Positions 17,228 through 23,815 of a stretch of DNA of 57,280 nucleotides are shown here, piece after piece. Source of the stretch: Mesorhizobium sp. LSJC280B00 (lineage in GTDB: Bacteria; Pseudomonadota; Alphaproteobacteria; Rhizobiales; Rhizobiaceae); assembly GCF_000502835.1 (NCBI RefSeq), contig NZ_AYVL01000008.1, forward strand, positions 303,290-360,569, read 5' to 3'. A program made the translations under genes and the position numbers. The notes under the pieces were generated by a model. That model saw only the letters and a program-made list of their open reading frames with translations. It was not told where the DNA came from and made no database searches. The stretch's first letter is position 1. Every line of letters begins with the position of its first letter.

Positions 17228-17539
17228 TCAGAGCGAGCCGAGCATGCCCAGATCCTTGGCGACGAGGTAATAGAATGTCACCCGGCTCTTGCTGTTGTCG
17301 GCCGCCATAGCCTTGCAGGTCTTTTCGATAGCCGCATCCGCCTTGGCACCGTCGGTGACGCCGAGCTTGCCGGCGACCCAGCTGTTCCTGACGCGCTTCA
17401 GTTCCTCCGGGTCGGTGCAGGACACCAGCGAGGAATCGCGGTTCCTGAGCGCGATGCCCAGATGCTTGACGATCTTGGCGACCGCGTCGGCATCCGCCGC
17501 CGCATCATACTTCTTTACGTCTGCGAGATAATCGGCCAT
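17228..17539 (-). CDS. DUF2853 family protein
   Basis: 103 residues, small and helical, with the start MADYLADVKKYDAAADADAV and the C-terminal DNSKSRVTFYYLVAKDLGML that I associate with DUF2853. The function is unknown. ATG 17539 has GGGGAA 6 bases upstream; in-frame starts further upstream have no comparable site. It is divergent from ssrA and followed by thyA on the same strand after 113 bases, probably as a separate unit. Confidence 0.8.
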   Translation of the reverse strand: MADYLADVKKYDAAADADAVAKIVKHLGIALRNRDSSLVSCTDPEELKRVRNSWVAGKLGVTDGAKADAAIEKTCKAMAADNSKSRVTFYYLVAKDLGMLGSL

Positions 17540-17671
17540 CGAATTTCCCCTCGTCGGCGCCACGGGATCCGGTCAATGAGGATTGTGGCGCGCTGCCGCA
17601 AGTATGCGCTAGGTCTCCTCACCGCCACAAAGCTTCGGTTGAGACCGGCTGCAAGTCAACCCCTTGATGAT

Positions 17672-17695
17672 CCACTTTAACACGGACGAAAGTGG
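17672..17695. promoter_or_regulatory. inverted repeat upstream of ssrA
   Basis: CCACTTT (17672-17678) and AAAGTGG (17689-17695) form a perfect 7-bp dyad with a ten-base spacer, about 45 bases upstream of the ssrA 5' end and before a TATATT (17729-17734) that could be its -10. It could be an operator in the DUF2853-ssrA intergenic region. No T-run follows, so it is not a terminator. Confidence 0.3.
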
Positions 17696-17741
17696 CATTC
17701 CGGCCTTTCATTTTCCACCGTCAGTCCCTATATTCGCCTCG

Positions 17742-18058
17742 TCGGCTCGACCGACTATGGCGATAAACAGGCGATGAAATAAGCCGTTCGGACCCGGGGG
17801 CGGTACCCGGCGCCTCCACCAAAAACCGCTGCTCAGGAGCGGCTTTTGCTGGGGGCGAAATAGGATCGACGAAGGTGTAAAGATCGTACTTTTGCCCGGC
17901 ATTGTACCACCGTTATCGGGCTAAACTTATAGTTGCCAACGACAACTATGCGGAAGCACGTCTCGCCGCGTAAGCGGTGCGATAGCTTCAATTCAAGCCC
18001 TAGTGGTTCGCACTTCTAGGCGGGGTTCGGAGGTACCTGGCAACAGAAACCTCCATTT
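17742..18058 (+). ncRNA. ssrA: tmRNA, circularly permuted two-piece form
   Basis: The gene order is permuted. The acceptor piece comes first and ends CGCCTCC-ACCA at 17821, the intervening segment (17822-17850) follows, and the coding piece starts GGGGGCGAAATAGG at 17851. GGGGGCG pairs with CGCCTCC over 7 bp (one G-U) to give the tRNA-like acceptor stem, and CCGGG-GGCGGTA-CCCGG is the T-arm equivalent. The tag frame is 17935-17973 and encodes ANDNYAEARLAA. The RNA rescues stalled ribosomes and tags the products for ClpXP. The outer ends are approximate: a TATATT lies at 17729 and the last hairpin (GGAGGT...ACCTCC) ends at 18054. This form is known for alphaproteobacteria. Confidence 0.92.
17935..17973 (+). 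other. tmRNA tag-peptide reading frame
   Basis: Twelve sense codons from the resume codon GCC followed by TAA give ANDNYAEARLAA. With the alanine carried by the charged tmRNA the tag would be AANDNYAEARLAA. The final LAA is the ClpX recognition end, and the upstream part should be bound by SspB, which is encoded at 22812-23348. Confidence 0.9.
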
Positions 18059-18170
18059 CTCCCTCTCGACATATGCAGAAGCAGGCCCCGCCGGCCGGGC
18101 TTTCATGTGCCCTGACGGGTCCAAAAAATCCCTGTCTTCATACTTCCCCCATCCAATCCATGGATCAGAA

Positions 18171-18710
18171 ATGCGAAACGATTCCAATCGGTTTTTCGTG
18201 CTGACCGGCGGTCCGGGCTCAGGCAAGACAACATTGATCGACTCTTAAGGTGGCAGGCCTCGCAACCTCGGGCGAAGCCGGGCGCAGCATCATTCACGAC
18301 CAATTGGCGATAGGCGGCAAGGCCCTGCCCTGGCGGCTCTGTTCGCCGAGTTGATGCTGTCTTGGGAGTTGCGCTCCTACCGGATCGCGGGCGAGCAATC
18401 CGGCCTGGTCTTCTTCGATCGCGGCGTGCCGGACACTCTTGGCTATCTGCGCCTGACCGGGGTGCCGGTTCCCGATCACGCCACGAATGCCGCCCGACGC
18501 TTCCGCTATGCCAGGCGCGTCTTCGTCGCGCCGCCATGGCCAGAAATCTTTCGGCAGGACAACGAGCGCAAGCAAACGATGGACGAGGCTGAACGCACCT
18601 TTCACGCACTCGTCGCCGTTTACACGGAACTAGGCTACGAGCTGGTGCCGCTGCCCTTGGCGCCCGTCGAAACGCGGCTGCGGTTCGTCCTCTCCGAGAC
18701 AGCGTCGTAG
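18171..18710 (+). pseudogene. broken AAA-family ATPase (AAA_28-like)
   Basis: The start MRNDSNRFFVLTGGPGSGKT carries an intact Walker A (GGPGSGKTT), but TAA follows after 26 codons. The lost protein continues in another frame (VAGLATSGEAGRSIIHDQ, ending KALPW) and, after a second frame change, in a third (ALFAELMLSWELRSYR, to the stop at 18710). The intact relative would be about 180 residues. Two frame changes within about 90 bases mean it is either a decayed gene or a sequence with two indel errors. It lies directly downstream of ssrA on the same strand. Relatives of this family are small NTP-binding proteins of unknown role. Confidence 0.75.
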
Positions 18711-18883
18711 CGAAGCGCCGCAAGCGACGGTTTTGCGAAAGCCCAAGGGCCTCCCATCATCGGAACCTCCGATGGCAGCATTCGTTTCTTCCCGTTTCCC
18801 TTCTTCCACGCCTTTGCGGGACAAGGCCTCAGTTTCTCGCCGCGTGTGGTCATGCCCGGCGAGCTGCCTCATGGAGAGATAAG

Positions 18884-19624
18884 ATGAACCAGGAAACCAC
18901 ACCGAAACACGAACGCATCCTGATCGTTGGCGGCAGTTCCGGCATGGGGCTGTCGCTGGCCGAACAGCAGCTTGCCGCCGGCGCCGAGGTTACGATCGTC
19001 GGCCGCTCCGAGGACCGGTTGTCGGCCGCACGGCAGCGCGTGCCTCACCCCGAAAGGCTGAGGACGATCGCAGCCGACGTCACTAGCGAGGACGAGGTCC
19101 AGCGCCTGTTCCAGGAGGTCGGCACGCTCGACCACATCGTCTCGACCGCCGCCGACGTCACCGGCGTCTATGTATTGCTTCCCGAGATGGACATCTCGGC
19201 GGCGCGGAAAGTGATGGATTCCAAAGTCGTCGGACCGCTTCTTCTTGCCAAGCATGGCGCGCCTCGTCTGACGCCTAGGGGATCGATCACGCTGACCTCA
19301 GGCATCGCCGCCTATCGTCCGGCGGCGAAAGGCTCGGTGGTGGCAGCCGTTAATGGGGCACTTGGCTCACTCGCCTACGCGCTTGCCGTCGAACTGGCGC
19401 CGATCCGCGTCAACGTCGTTTCGCCGGGCTGGGTCGACACGCCGATTTGGGATGCCGTCGTCGGCAGCGGAAAGGTGGCTGCGCTGGAGGCCATGGCAAA
19501 GCGTCTGCTCGTCGGCCGGATCGGCCAGGCAACCGACATTGCCCAGGCCATCACGTCCCTCATGCACAACGGCTTCATCACCGGAACCGTGCTTCATGTC
19601 GATGGTGGCCAGCGGCTGGTCTAG
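18884..19624 (+). CDS. atypical short-chain dehydrogenase/reductase
   Basis: 246 residues with a Rossmann start ILIVGGSSGMGLSLA (GxxxGxG) and typical SDR core segments (AADVTSEDEVQRLF, LTSGIAAYRP, SPGWVDTP, LHVDGGQRL). The canonical YxxxK is not in place: 13 residues after the usual Ser the sequence reads VVAAVNGAL, with no Tyr or Lys at catalytic spacing. I recall a divergent SDR group with this AxNGA pattern, so this may be normal for that group, but ordinary SDR chemistry cannot be assumed. GGAGAG precedes the ATG. It is convergent with a LysR gene and the two overlap by 258 bases. Confidence 0.85.
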   Translation: MNQETTPKHERILIVGGSSGMGLSLAEQQLAAGAEVTIVGRSEDRLSAARQRVPHPERLRTIAADVTSEDEVQRLFQEVGTLDHIVSTAADVTGVYVLLPEMDISAARKVMDSKVVGPLLLAKHGAPRLTPRGSITLTSGIAAYRPAAKGSVVAAVNGALGSLAYALAVELAPIRVNVVSPGWVDTPIWDAVVGSGKVAALEAMAKRLLVGRIGQATDIAQAITSLMHNGFITGTVLHVDGGQRLV

Positions 19625-20512
19625 TGACGGCCAGACCTCGCGAACCATTGCGAGGAACAGCCGCATGACCGGCGCTTGAATGCGCCGGTGGCGCCATACC
19701 ATGATGACCGGCGTCACCGGGCTGCTTGCGACCCAAGGCAACACGACAACATTGGCGTCAGCCGCGGAAGCCACGAGACGCGGAACCAGCGCGCATCCAA
19801 GACCGGCTGCGACAAGGCCCCGTATCGCACCCATGCTGGCGAACTCGCCGACGAGTTTTGGACGGTCAGGCAACGTTGCGGCAAACGTTTCGTCGAACAT
19901 CCGCCTATAGACGCAACCGGGCTGGGTCACGAGGAAGGCCTCGTCAGCCAGGTCGTCGGGCGTCATGGCAGAATGTCCAGCCAATCGGTGATTTGCCGGC
20001 ATTATGGTGACGAGCTCTTCCACTGCCACTTGCTCGCTTCGCAGCTCCGGCGCCGCCGCCGGGACGGCTCCGAAATGGAAAGATACGTCCAGCGCCCCGC
20101 TTGTCACGCCGGCACGCAACCCACTGCTATCGTCCGCCCTGAGGTTCAGTTTCACATCGGGATGGCGCCGATGGAATTCCGCCAGCAGAGCTGGCAAGCG
20201 TGTCGAGCAAAGCGTCTCCAGGCCGCCGACAGTCAGGCGACCGGCAACCGTGCCGCTCGCGTCGGCGACTGCGGAACGGGCTTCGTCCGCGAGGTCGAGG
20301 AGATCGTTTGCGTAGTCCAGCAGGCGTTGTCCCGCCGCCGTCAGCTTCAAGCCACGCCGTGACCTGTCGAACAGCGACGTGCCTAGATCGCTTTCCAGCG
20401 CCTGGATCTGTTCGGTCACGCTCGATTGGGCAAGATGAACCCGCTCGGAGGCGCGTGTGATGTTCAAGGTGGTGGCGACCGCCACGAAGGTTTTGAGATG
20501 TCGAAGCTGCAT
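19367..20512 (-). CDS. LysR-family regulator with abnormal C-terminal extension
   Basis: 381 residues. The first about 295 form a normal LysR protein: winged HTH at 1-60 (RHLKTFVAVATTLNITRASE) and a substrate-binding domain to about 290, ending near MVREVWPSLD. The last about 85 residues are read from the antisense strand of the SDR gene and look like non-coding translation (Arg/Asp-rich). A TAG lies one base out of frame at 19621-19623 next to the SDR stop, so a single-base indel may have removed the original stop. The regulator probably works with its normal part. The ligand is unknown; the convergent SDR is a plausible target only by proximity. Confidence 0.8.
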   Translation of the reverse strand: MQLRHLKTFVAVATTLNITRASERVHLAQSSVTEQIQALESDLGTSLFDRSRRGLKLTAAGQRLLDYANDLLDLADEARSAVADASGTVAGRLTVGGLETLCSTRLPALLAEFHRRHPDVKLNLRADDSSGLRAGVTSGALDVSFHFGAVPAAAPELRSEQVAVEELVTIMPANHRLAGHSAMTPDDLADEAFLVTQPGCVYRRMFDETFAATLPDRPKLVGEFASMGAIRGLVAAGLGCALVPRLVASAADANVVVLPWVASSPVTPVIMVWRHRRIQAPVMRLFLAMVREVWPSLDQPLATIDMKHGSGDEAVVHEGRDGLGNVGCLADPADEQTLCHGLQRSHLSAADDGIPNRRVDPARRNDVDADRRQFDGKRVGE

Positions 20513-20566
20513 GTCCTGAACCCGTCATATAGGCATAGACTGCTTTGAACCGGGACGGCAAACGTG

Positions 20567-20595
20567 AAAAGGCCGGGAACATCGCCCGGCCTTTT
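20567..20595 (-). terminator. rho-independent terminator between the LysR start and the Bcr-type exporter end
   Basis: AAAAGGCCGGG (20567-20577) pairs perfectly over 11 bp with CCCGGCCTTTT (20585-20595), with the loop AACATCG. On the minus strand the stem ends in TTTT and it lies 18 bases beyond the stop of the exporter gene, so it should end that transcript. The plus-strand T-run (20592-20596) makes it potentially bidirectional. Confidence 0.8.
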
Positions 20596-20613
20596 TGTCT
20601 CGATAGGCGAAGT

Positions 20614-21819
20614 TTACTCCGCCGGCGCTTCCGCGACGTCCCGGCTGCGGCCGAGCGTTATTTTGGCCAGTGTGAAGGAGATCGCCGCGCAGAGCGTGAT
20701 GCCCGCCACCATCGGCAGCGGCGTGCCGTCGAAAAACACGCCGGCGACGCCCATGGCGACCGCGCCGATGGCGAAGTGCAGCGTGCCCATCAGCGCCGAC
20801 GCGGTACCCGCGATCTCGCCATGCTCTTCCATGGCCAGCACCGACGTCGTCGGGATGACCAGGCCGAGAAAGCCGTAGCCGATGAACAGCAGCGCCGCCA
20901 TCACGTCGAGCCGGTCGACACCCGATGCCATCACCGCGAACAGCACCACCATCGTCGTCGCATAGCCGGTCACCGCGACGCGCACCACGCGCTGCAGCCC
21001 GAACCGCTCCGACAGCAACCCGGTCAGCTGCGACATGCCGATAAAGGCAACCGCATTGATCGAGAAGAACACGCTGTAGACCGAAGGCGACAGGCCATAA
21101 TGGTCGATCAGGATGAAGGACGAGCTCGACAGATAGACGAAGAAGCTCGCAATGCCGAAGCCGGCGATGGCCGTCAGGCCAAGGAAGTTGCGGTCGCCCA
21201 TCAGGAAGCGGTAGCCGGAAAGTGCCGTCCCGAAGGACGACCCGGCGCGCTCCTCGACCGGCCGTGTCTCCTTGAGCGAGGTCGCCAGCAGGATGGTGGC
21301 GAGCACGGCCGCGCCCGTCACCGTCCAGAACACGGCGCGCCAGCCGAAATTCTCGATGATCTGGCTACCGGTCAGCGGTGCCAGGATCGGCGACACCGAA
21401 AACACAAGCATCAGCAGCGACATCAGCTTGGCGGCCTCGGTGCCGGTATGCAGATCGCGCACGATCGCGCGCGGCACGGCCATGCCGGCGCTGGCGCCGA
21501 GCCCTTGCAGGAAGCGGAAGGCGATCAGCCATTCGATCGAGGGAGCCAGCGCCGAGCCGACGCCGCCGACCATGAACAGCGCCAGGCCGCCGTAGAGTGG
21601 CAGCTTGCGGCCGACCATGTCGGAGATCGGTCCGACGACGATCTGGCCGAAGCCCATGGAAAGAAAGAAGATCAGCAGGCTCATCTGCACCGCGGCAGTG
21701 CCGGCATGCAGATCCTCACCGATTGAAGGCAGGGCCGGAAGATACATGTCGATGGCAAACGGGCCGATCGCGGACAACAGGCCGAGCACGACCGCAATGC
21801 GGAGGAATTTGGCGTTCAT
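20614..21819 (-). CDS. MFS multidrug exporter, Bcr/CflA type
   Basis: 401 residues with twelve predicted membrane helices. The start AIGPFAIDMYLPALPSIGEDL and the loop motif GPISDMVGRKLPLYGG (motif A) are characteristic of Bcr/CflA drug:proton antiporters. Substrates of this group include bicyclomycin, chloramphenicol-like drugs and sulphonamides, but the substrate here is not readable. It is divergent from a TetR gene with a clear operator between them, so drug-induced derepression is likely. A strong terminator follows the stop. Confidence 0.88.
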   Translation of the reverse strand: MNAKFLRIAVVLGLLSAIGPFAIDMYLPALPSIGEDLHAGTAAVQMSLLIFFLSMGFGQIVVGPISDMVGRKLPLYGGLALFMVGGVGSALAPSIEWLIAFRFLQGLGASAGMAVPRAIVRDLHTGTEAAKLMSLLMLVFSVSPILAPLTGSQIIENFGWRAVFWTVTGAAVLATILLATSLKETRPVEERAGSSFGTALSGYRFLMGDRNFLGLTAIAGFGIASFFVYLSSSSFILIDHYGLSPSVYSVFFSINAVAFIGMSQLTGLLSERFGLQRVVRVAVTGYATTMVVLFAVMASGVDRLDVMAALLFIGYGFLGLVIPTTSVLAMEEHGEIAGTASALMGTLHFAIGAVAMGVAGVFFDGTPLPMVAGITLCAAISFTLAKITLGRSRDVAEAPAE

Positions 21820-21941
21820 GATAGCAGGCTCTTTCGAATTCTGGTTGCCGCCGAGGACCGGCGTATAACCCTAGGACGTTCCATCCCGTGGAGTTCCGAC
21901 TCTTCTGCGGAACGAAACCCCCTTCGTGCAAGTCCACAAAT

Positions 21942-21959
21942 TTAGACAGGCTTGTCTAA
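21942..21959. promoter_or_regulatory. TetR operator palindrome between exporter and tetR-type gene
   Basis: TTAGACA (21942-21948), four bases, TGTCTAA (21953-21959): a perfect 7-bp inverted repeat, the size of a TetR-family operator. It overlaps the proposed -35 element of the regulator gene and lies about 120 bases upstream of the exporter start, so one bound dimer could repress both directions. Confidence 0.65.
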
Positions 21960-21980
21960 TTCGTCAACCACCTCTATATA
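21952..21980 (+). promoter_or_regulatory. promoter of the TetR gene giving a leaderless mRNA
   Basis: TTGTCT (21952-21957) and TATATA (21975-21980) are separated by 17 bases. Transcription would start at about 21986-21988, which is the ATG itself, and no Shine-Dalgarno sequence is present. The regulator is therefore probably translated from a leaderless transcript. The -35 element lies within the operator. Confidence 0.5.
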
Positions 21981-21987
21981 GTTTTGC

Positions 21988-22677
21988 ATGAAGGCCAACG
22001 TCTCTCCTGACATTTTCCCGCCGCGAGGCCACGAGGCCAAGCGCATGTCGATTGTCGATACCGCCGCCTCGGTCTTCTGCCGCGAAAGCTTTGCCGGTGC
22101 CAATATCGACATGATTGCCGCCGAGGCCGGCGTCTCCCGCCAGACCATCTACAATCATCACGGCGACAAGGAAAAACTCTTCGTTGCCATCGTCCGCGAC
22201 CTCACCGAACGTTGCAATGCCGGCATCTTTGCCACGATTTCCACTTTTCCCGATCAGCCGAAGGATCTCGAGGCCGACCTCATCGCCTTTGCTGTGCGGA
22301 TGAACCACAACTGCATCTGCAACCGCGACGGCAAATTCCTGCGCAAGCTGATCCAGACCGAGGGCGGGCGCTATCCCGAGTTGTTCGCCGAATGGCGCGA
22401 AGAAGGACCGGGCAGGACATGGCCAGCGATCGCCGCCCGCTTCGCCCGCCTCGCTCATGCCGGCTTCCTTGACATCGACGATCCCGATGTCGCAGCGCGC
22501 CAGTTCATGGCGCTTGCCAATGCCGAGTTGCAGACGACATTCATGCTCGGCGGCACACCGACCGAGGACGAGGTGGTGCAGTCGGCGACAAATGGCGTGC
22601 GCACCTTCCTGCGCGCCTTCGGCAAGCGGCAGCCTATGGCCCGGGCAAGCAAACAGGGCGCGCTCGCCAGCGCTTGA
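21988..22677 (+). CDS. TetR/AcrR-family repressor
   Basis: 229 residues. The N-terminal HTH spans about residues 17-65 (IVDTAASVFCRESFAGANID, then VSRQTIYNHHGDKEKLF), with a C-terminal ligand-binding region resembling TetR_C AefR-like domains. ATG 21988 keeps the whole first helix. A later ATG (22045) has a GAGG upstream but would cut off part of that helix. It likely represses itself and the divergent Bcr-type exporter through the palindrome at 21942-21959. Confidence 0.88.
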   Translation: MKANVSPDIFPPRGHEAKRMSIVDTAASVFCRESFAGANIDMIAAEAGVSRQTIYNHHGDKEKLFVAIVRDLTERCNAGIFATISTFPDQPKDLEADLIAFAVRMNHNCICNRDGKFLRKLIQTEGGRYPELFAEWREEGPGRTWPAIAARFARLAHAGFLDIDDPDVAARQFMALANAELQTTFMLGGTPTEDEVVQSATNGVRTFLRAFGKRQPMARASKQGALASA

Positions 22678-22811
22678 CGATCAAAGCCGTTTGACGATCA
22701 AATCGTCGCCAATGGGCTTCGCTTCCGCACGCCGGCGATCTATATCCGGTTTACGCCGCGCTCAAGCTTGATTACAGCTATCAGGACGATTCAACGGAAC
22801 CCGACAGCCAC

Positions 22812-23348
22812 ATGGCCGACGACCACATCCGCTACGACATTCTGGCCCAGGAGGCGTTGCGCGGCGTCATGCGCAAGGTCCTGGCCGAGGTCGCGCGCAC
22901 CGGTCTCCCGGGCAACCATCATTTCTTCATCACCTTTCTCACCGGCGCGCCGGGCGTGCGCGTGTCGTCGCGGCTGCGCGAGCGCTATCCCGAACAGATG
23001 ACCATCGTCATCCAGTTCCAGTATTGGGACCTGAAGGTGAGCGATACCGGCTTTGAGGTCGGGCTGTCGTTTTCCGACGTGCCGGAGAAACTGGAAATCC
23101 CGTTCTCGGCCGTACGCGGCTTTTACGACCCGTCCGTCAACTTCGAGCTCGAATTCGACGTCAAGACCGATACCCCGGCGGAACAGGAGACAAAGGCCAA
23201 GCCTGCTCCCGAACCGCTGGCCATCGTCGCCGAGAAAAAGCCCGAGACGAAGAAGAAAACCGCCGAGGCGGAAAAGAAGCCTGCCGCGGCCGACGCCGGC
23301 GCCAAGGGCGCCGACGTGGTGTCGCTTGACGCCTTCCGCAAGAAGTGA
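22812..23348 (+). CDS. sspB: ClpXP adaptor SspB, alphaproteobacterial type
   Basis: 178 residues. The folded SspB domain covers about 1-120 (HFFITFLTGAPGVRVSSRLR, MTIVIQFQYWDL). A flexible Ala/Lys/Glu/Pro-rich tail of about 50 residues follows, and the conserved end DVVSLDAFRKK is the likely ClpX-binding (XB) motif. It binds tmRNA-tagged proteins and tethers them to ClpX for degradation. It is followed by DUF4169 and RHH genes at short spacing, an arrangement I recall from other rhizobia. The ssrA gene is 5 kb upstream. Confidence 0.92.
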   Translation: MADDHIRYDILAQEALRGVMRKVLAEVARTGLPGNHHFFITFLTGAPGVRVSSRLRERYPEQMTIVIQFQYWDLKVSDTGFEVGLSFSDVPEKLEIPFSAVRGFYDPSVNFELEFDVKTDTPAEQETKAKPAPEPLAIVAEKKPETKKKTAEAEKKPAAADAGAKGADVVSLDAFRKK

Positions 23349-23366
23349 CCCGACGGGCGGCGTGAC

Positions 23367-23570
23367 ATGGCCGAGATCGTCAATCTCCGTCAGGCACGCA
23401 AGCAGAAGGCGCGAGCCGAGAAGGAGCGCCTGGCCGAACAGAACCGGGCGCTGCATGGCCGTTCCAAACCCAGCCGGGATCGCGACCGCCTGATCGCCGA
23501 CAAGGCCGATAAATTCGTCGCCGGCCATCGCCGCGAAAATTCGGGCGATTCGGACAAATCCGATGCTTGA
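23367..23570 (+). CDS. DUF4169 small basic protein
   Basis: 67 residues, highly charged, beginning MAEIVNLRQARKQKARAE, which is the DUF4169 signature as I recall it. Most of the chain is predicted helical with Arg/Lys/Glu. The function is unknown. It starts 18 bases after sspB and is followed 20 bases later by an RHH gene, so the three are likely one operon. Confidence 0.82.
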   Translation: MAEIVNLRQARKQKARAEKERLAEQNRALHGRSKPSRDRDRLIADKADKFVAGHRRENSGDSDKSDA

Positions 23571-23590
23571 AGTGTGAGTAGGATCGTCTC

Positions 23591-23812
23591 GTGAGCCCGG
23601 TGGAAAAGCGCTCGGTCACCATTCGCGGCCACCGCACCAGCTATTCGCTCGAAAAGCCTTTTTACGACGAACTGGGCGCCATCGCGGCCGTGCGAAAACT
23701 GACGCTCGCCGCGCTTGTCGCCGAAATCGACGAGAGCCGCCCGCGGGATGCCAATCTCTCCTCGGCGCTCCGGCTCTATGTGCTGGATTGGGCCAAGCGC
23801 GGCAAGTTGTAG
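23591..23812 (+). CDS. ribbon-helix-helix domain protein
   Basis: 73 residues starting at GTG. The pattern KRSVTIRGHRTSYSLEKPFYDEL followed by LAALVAEIDESR fits the small RHH_4-type proteins found next to sspB in alphaproteobacteria. RHH proteins bind DNA as dimers through the N-terminal strand, but targets of this group are not known. It is last in the sspB unit and convergent with the ClC gene, only 3 bases apart. Confidence 0.8.
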   Translation: MSPVEKRSVTIRGHRTSYSLEKPFYDELGAIAAVRKLTLAALVAEIDESRPRDANLSSALRLYVLDWAKRGKL

Positions 23813-23815
23813 CCT

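Noticed and set aside
19668..19689. Perfect 8-bp hairpin ACCGGCGC-TTGAAT-GCGCCGGT 44 bases after the SDR stop
   Set aside because: No T-run follows and it lies inside LysR codons, so I do not call it a terminator.
22674..22707. Repeated TTGACGATCAAA and the dyad GACGAT-CAA-ATCGTC after the TetR gene
   Set aside because: The first copy overlaps the TetR stop and no -10 fits at the right distance. It may affect sspB expression but is too weak to annotate.
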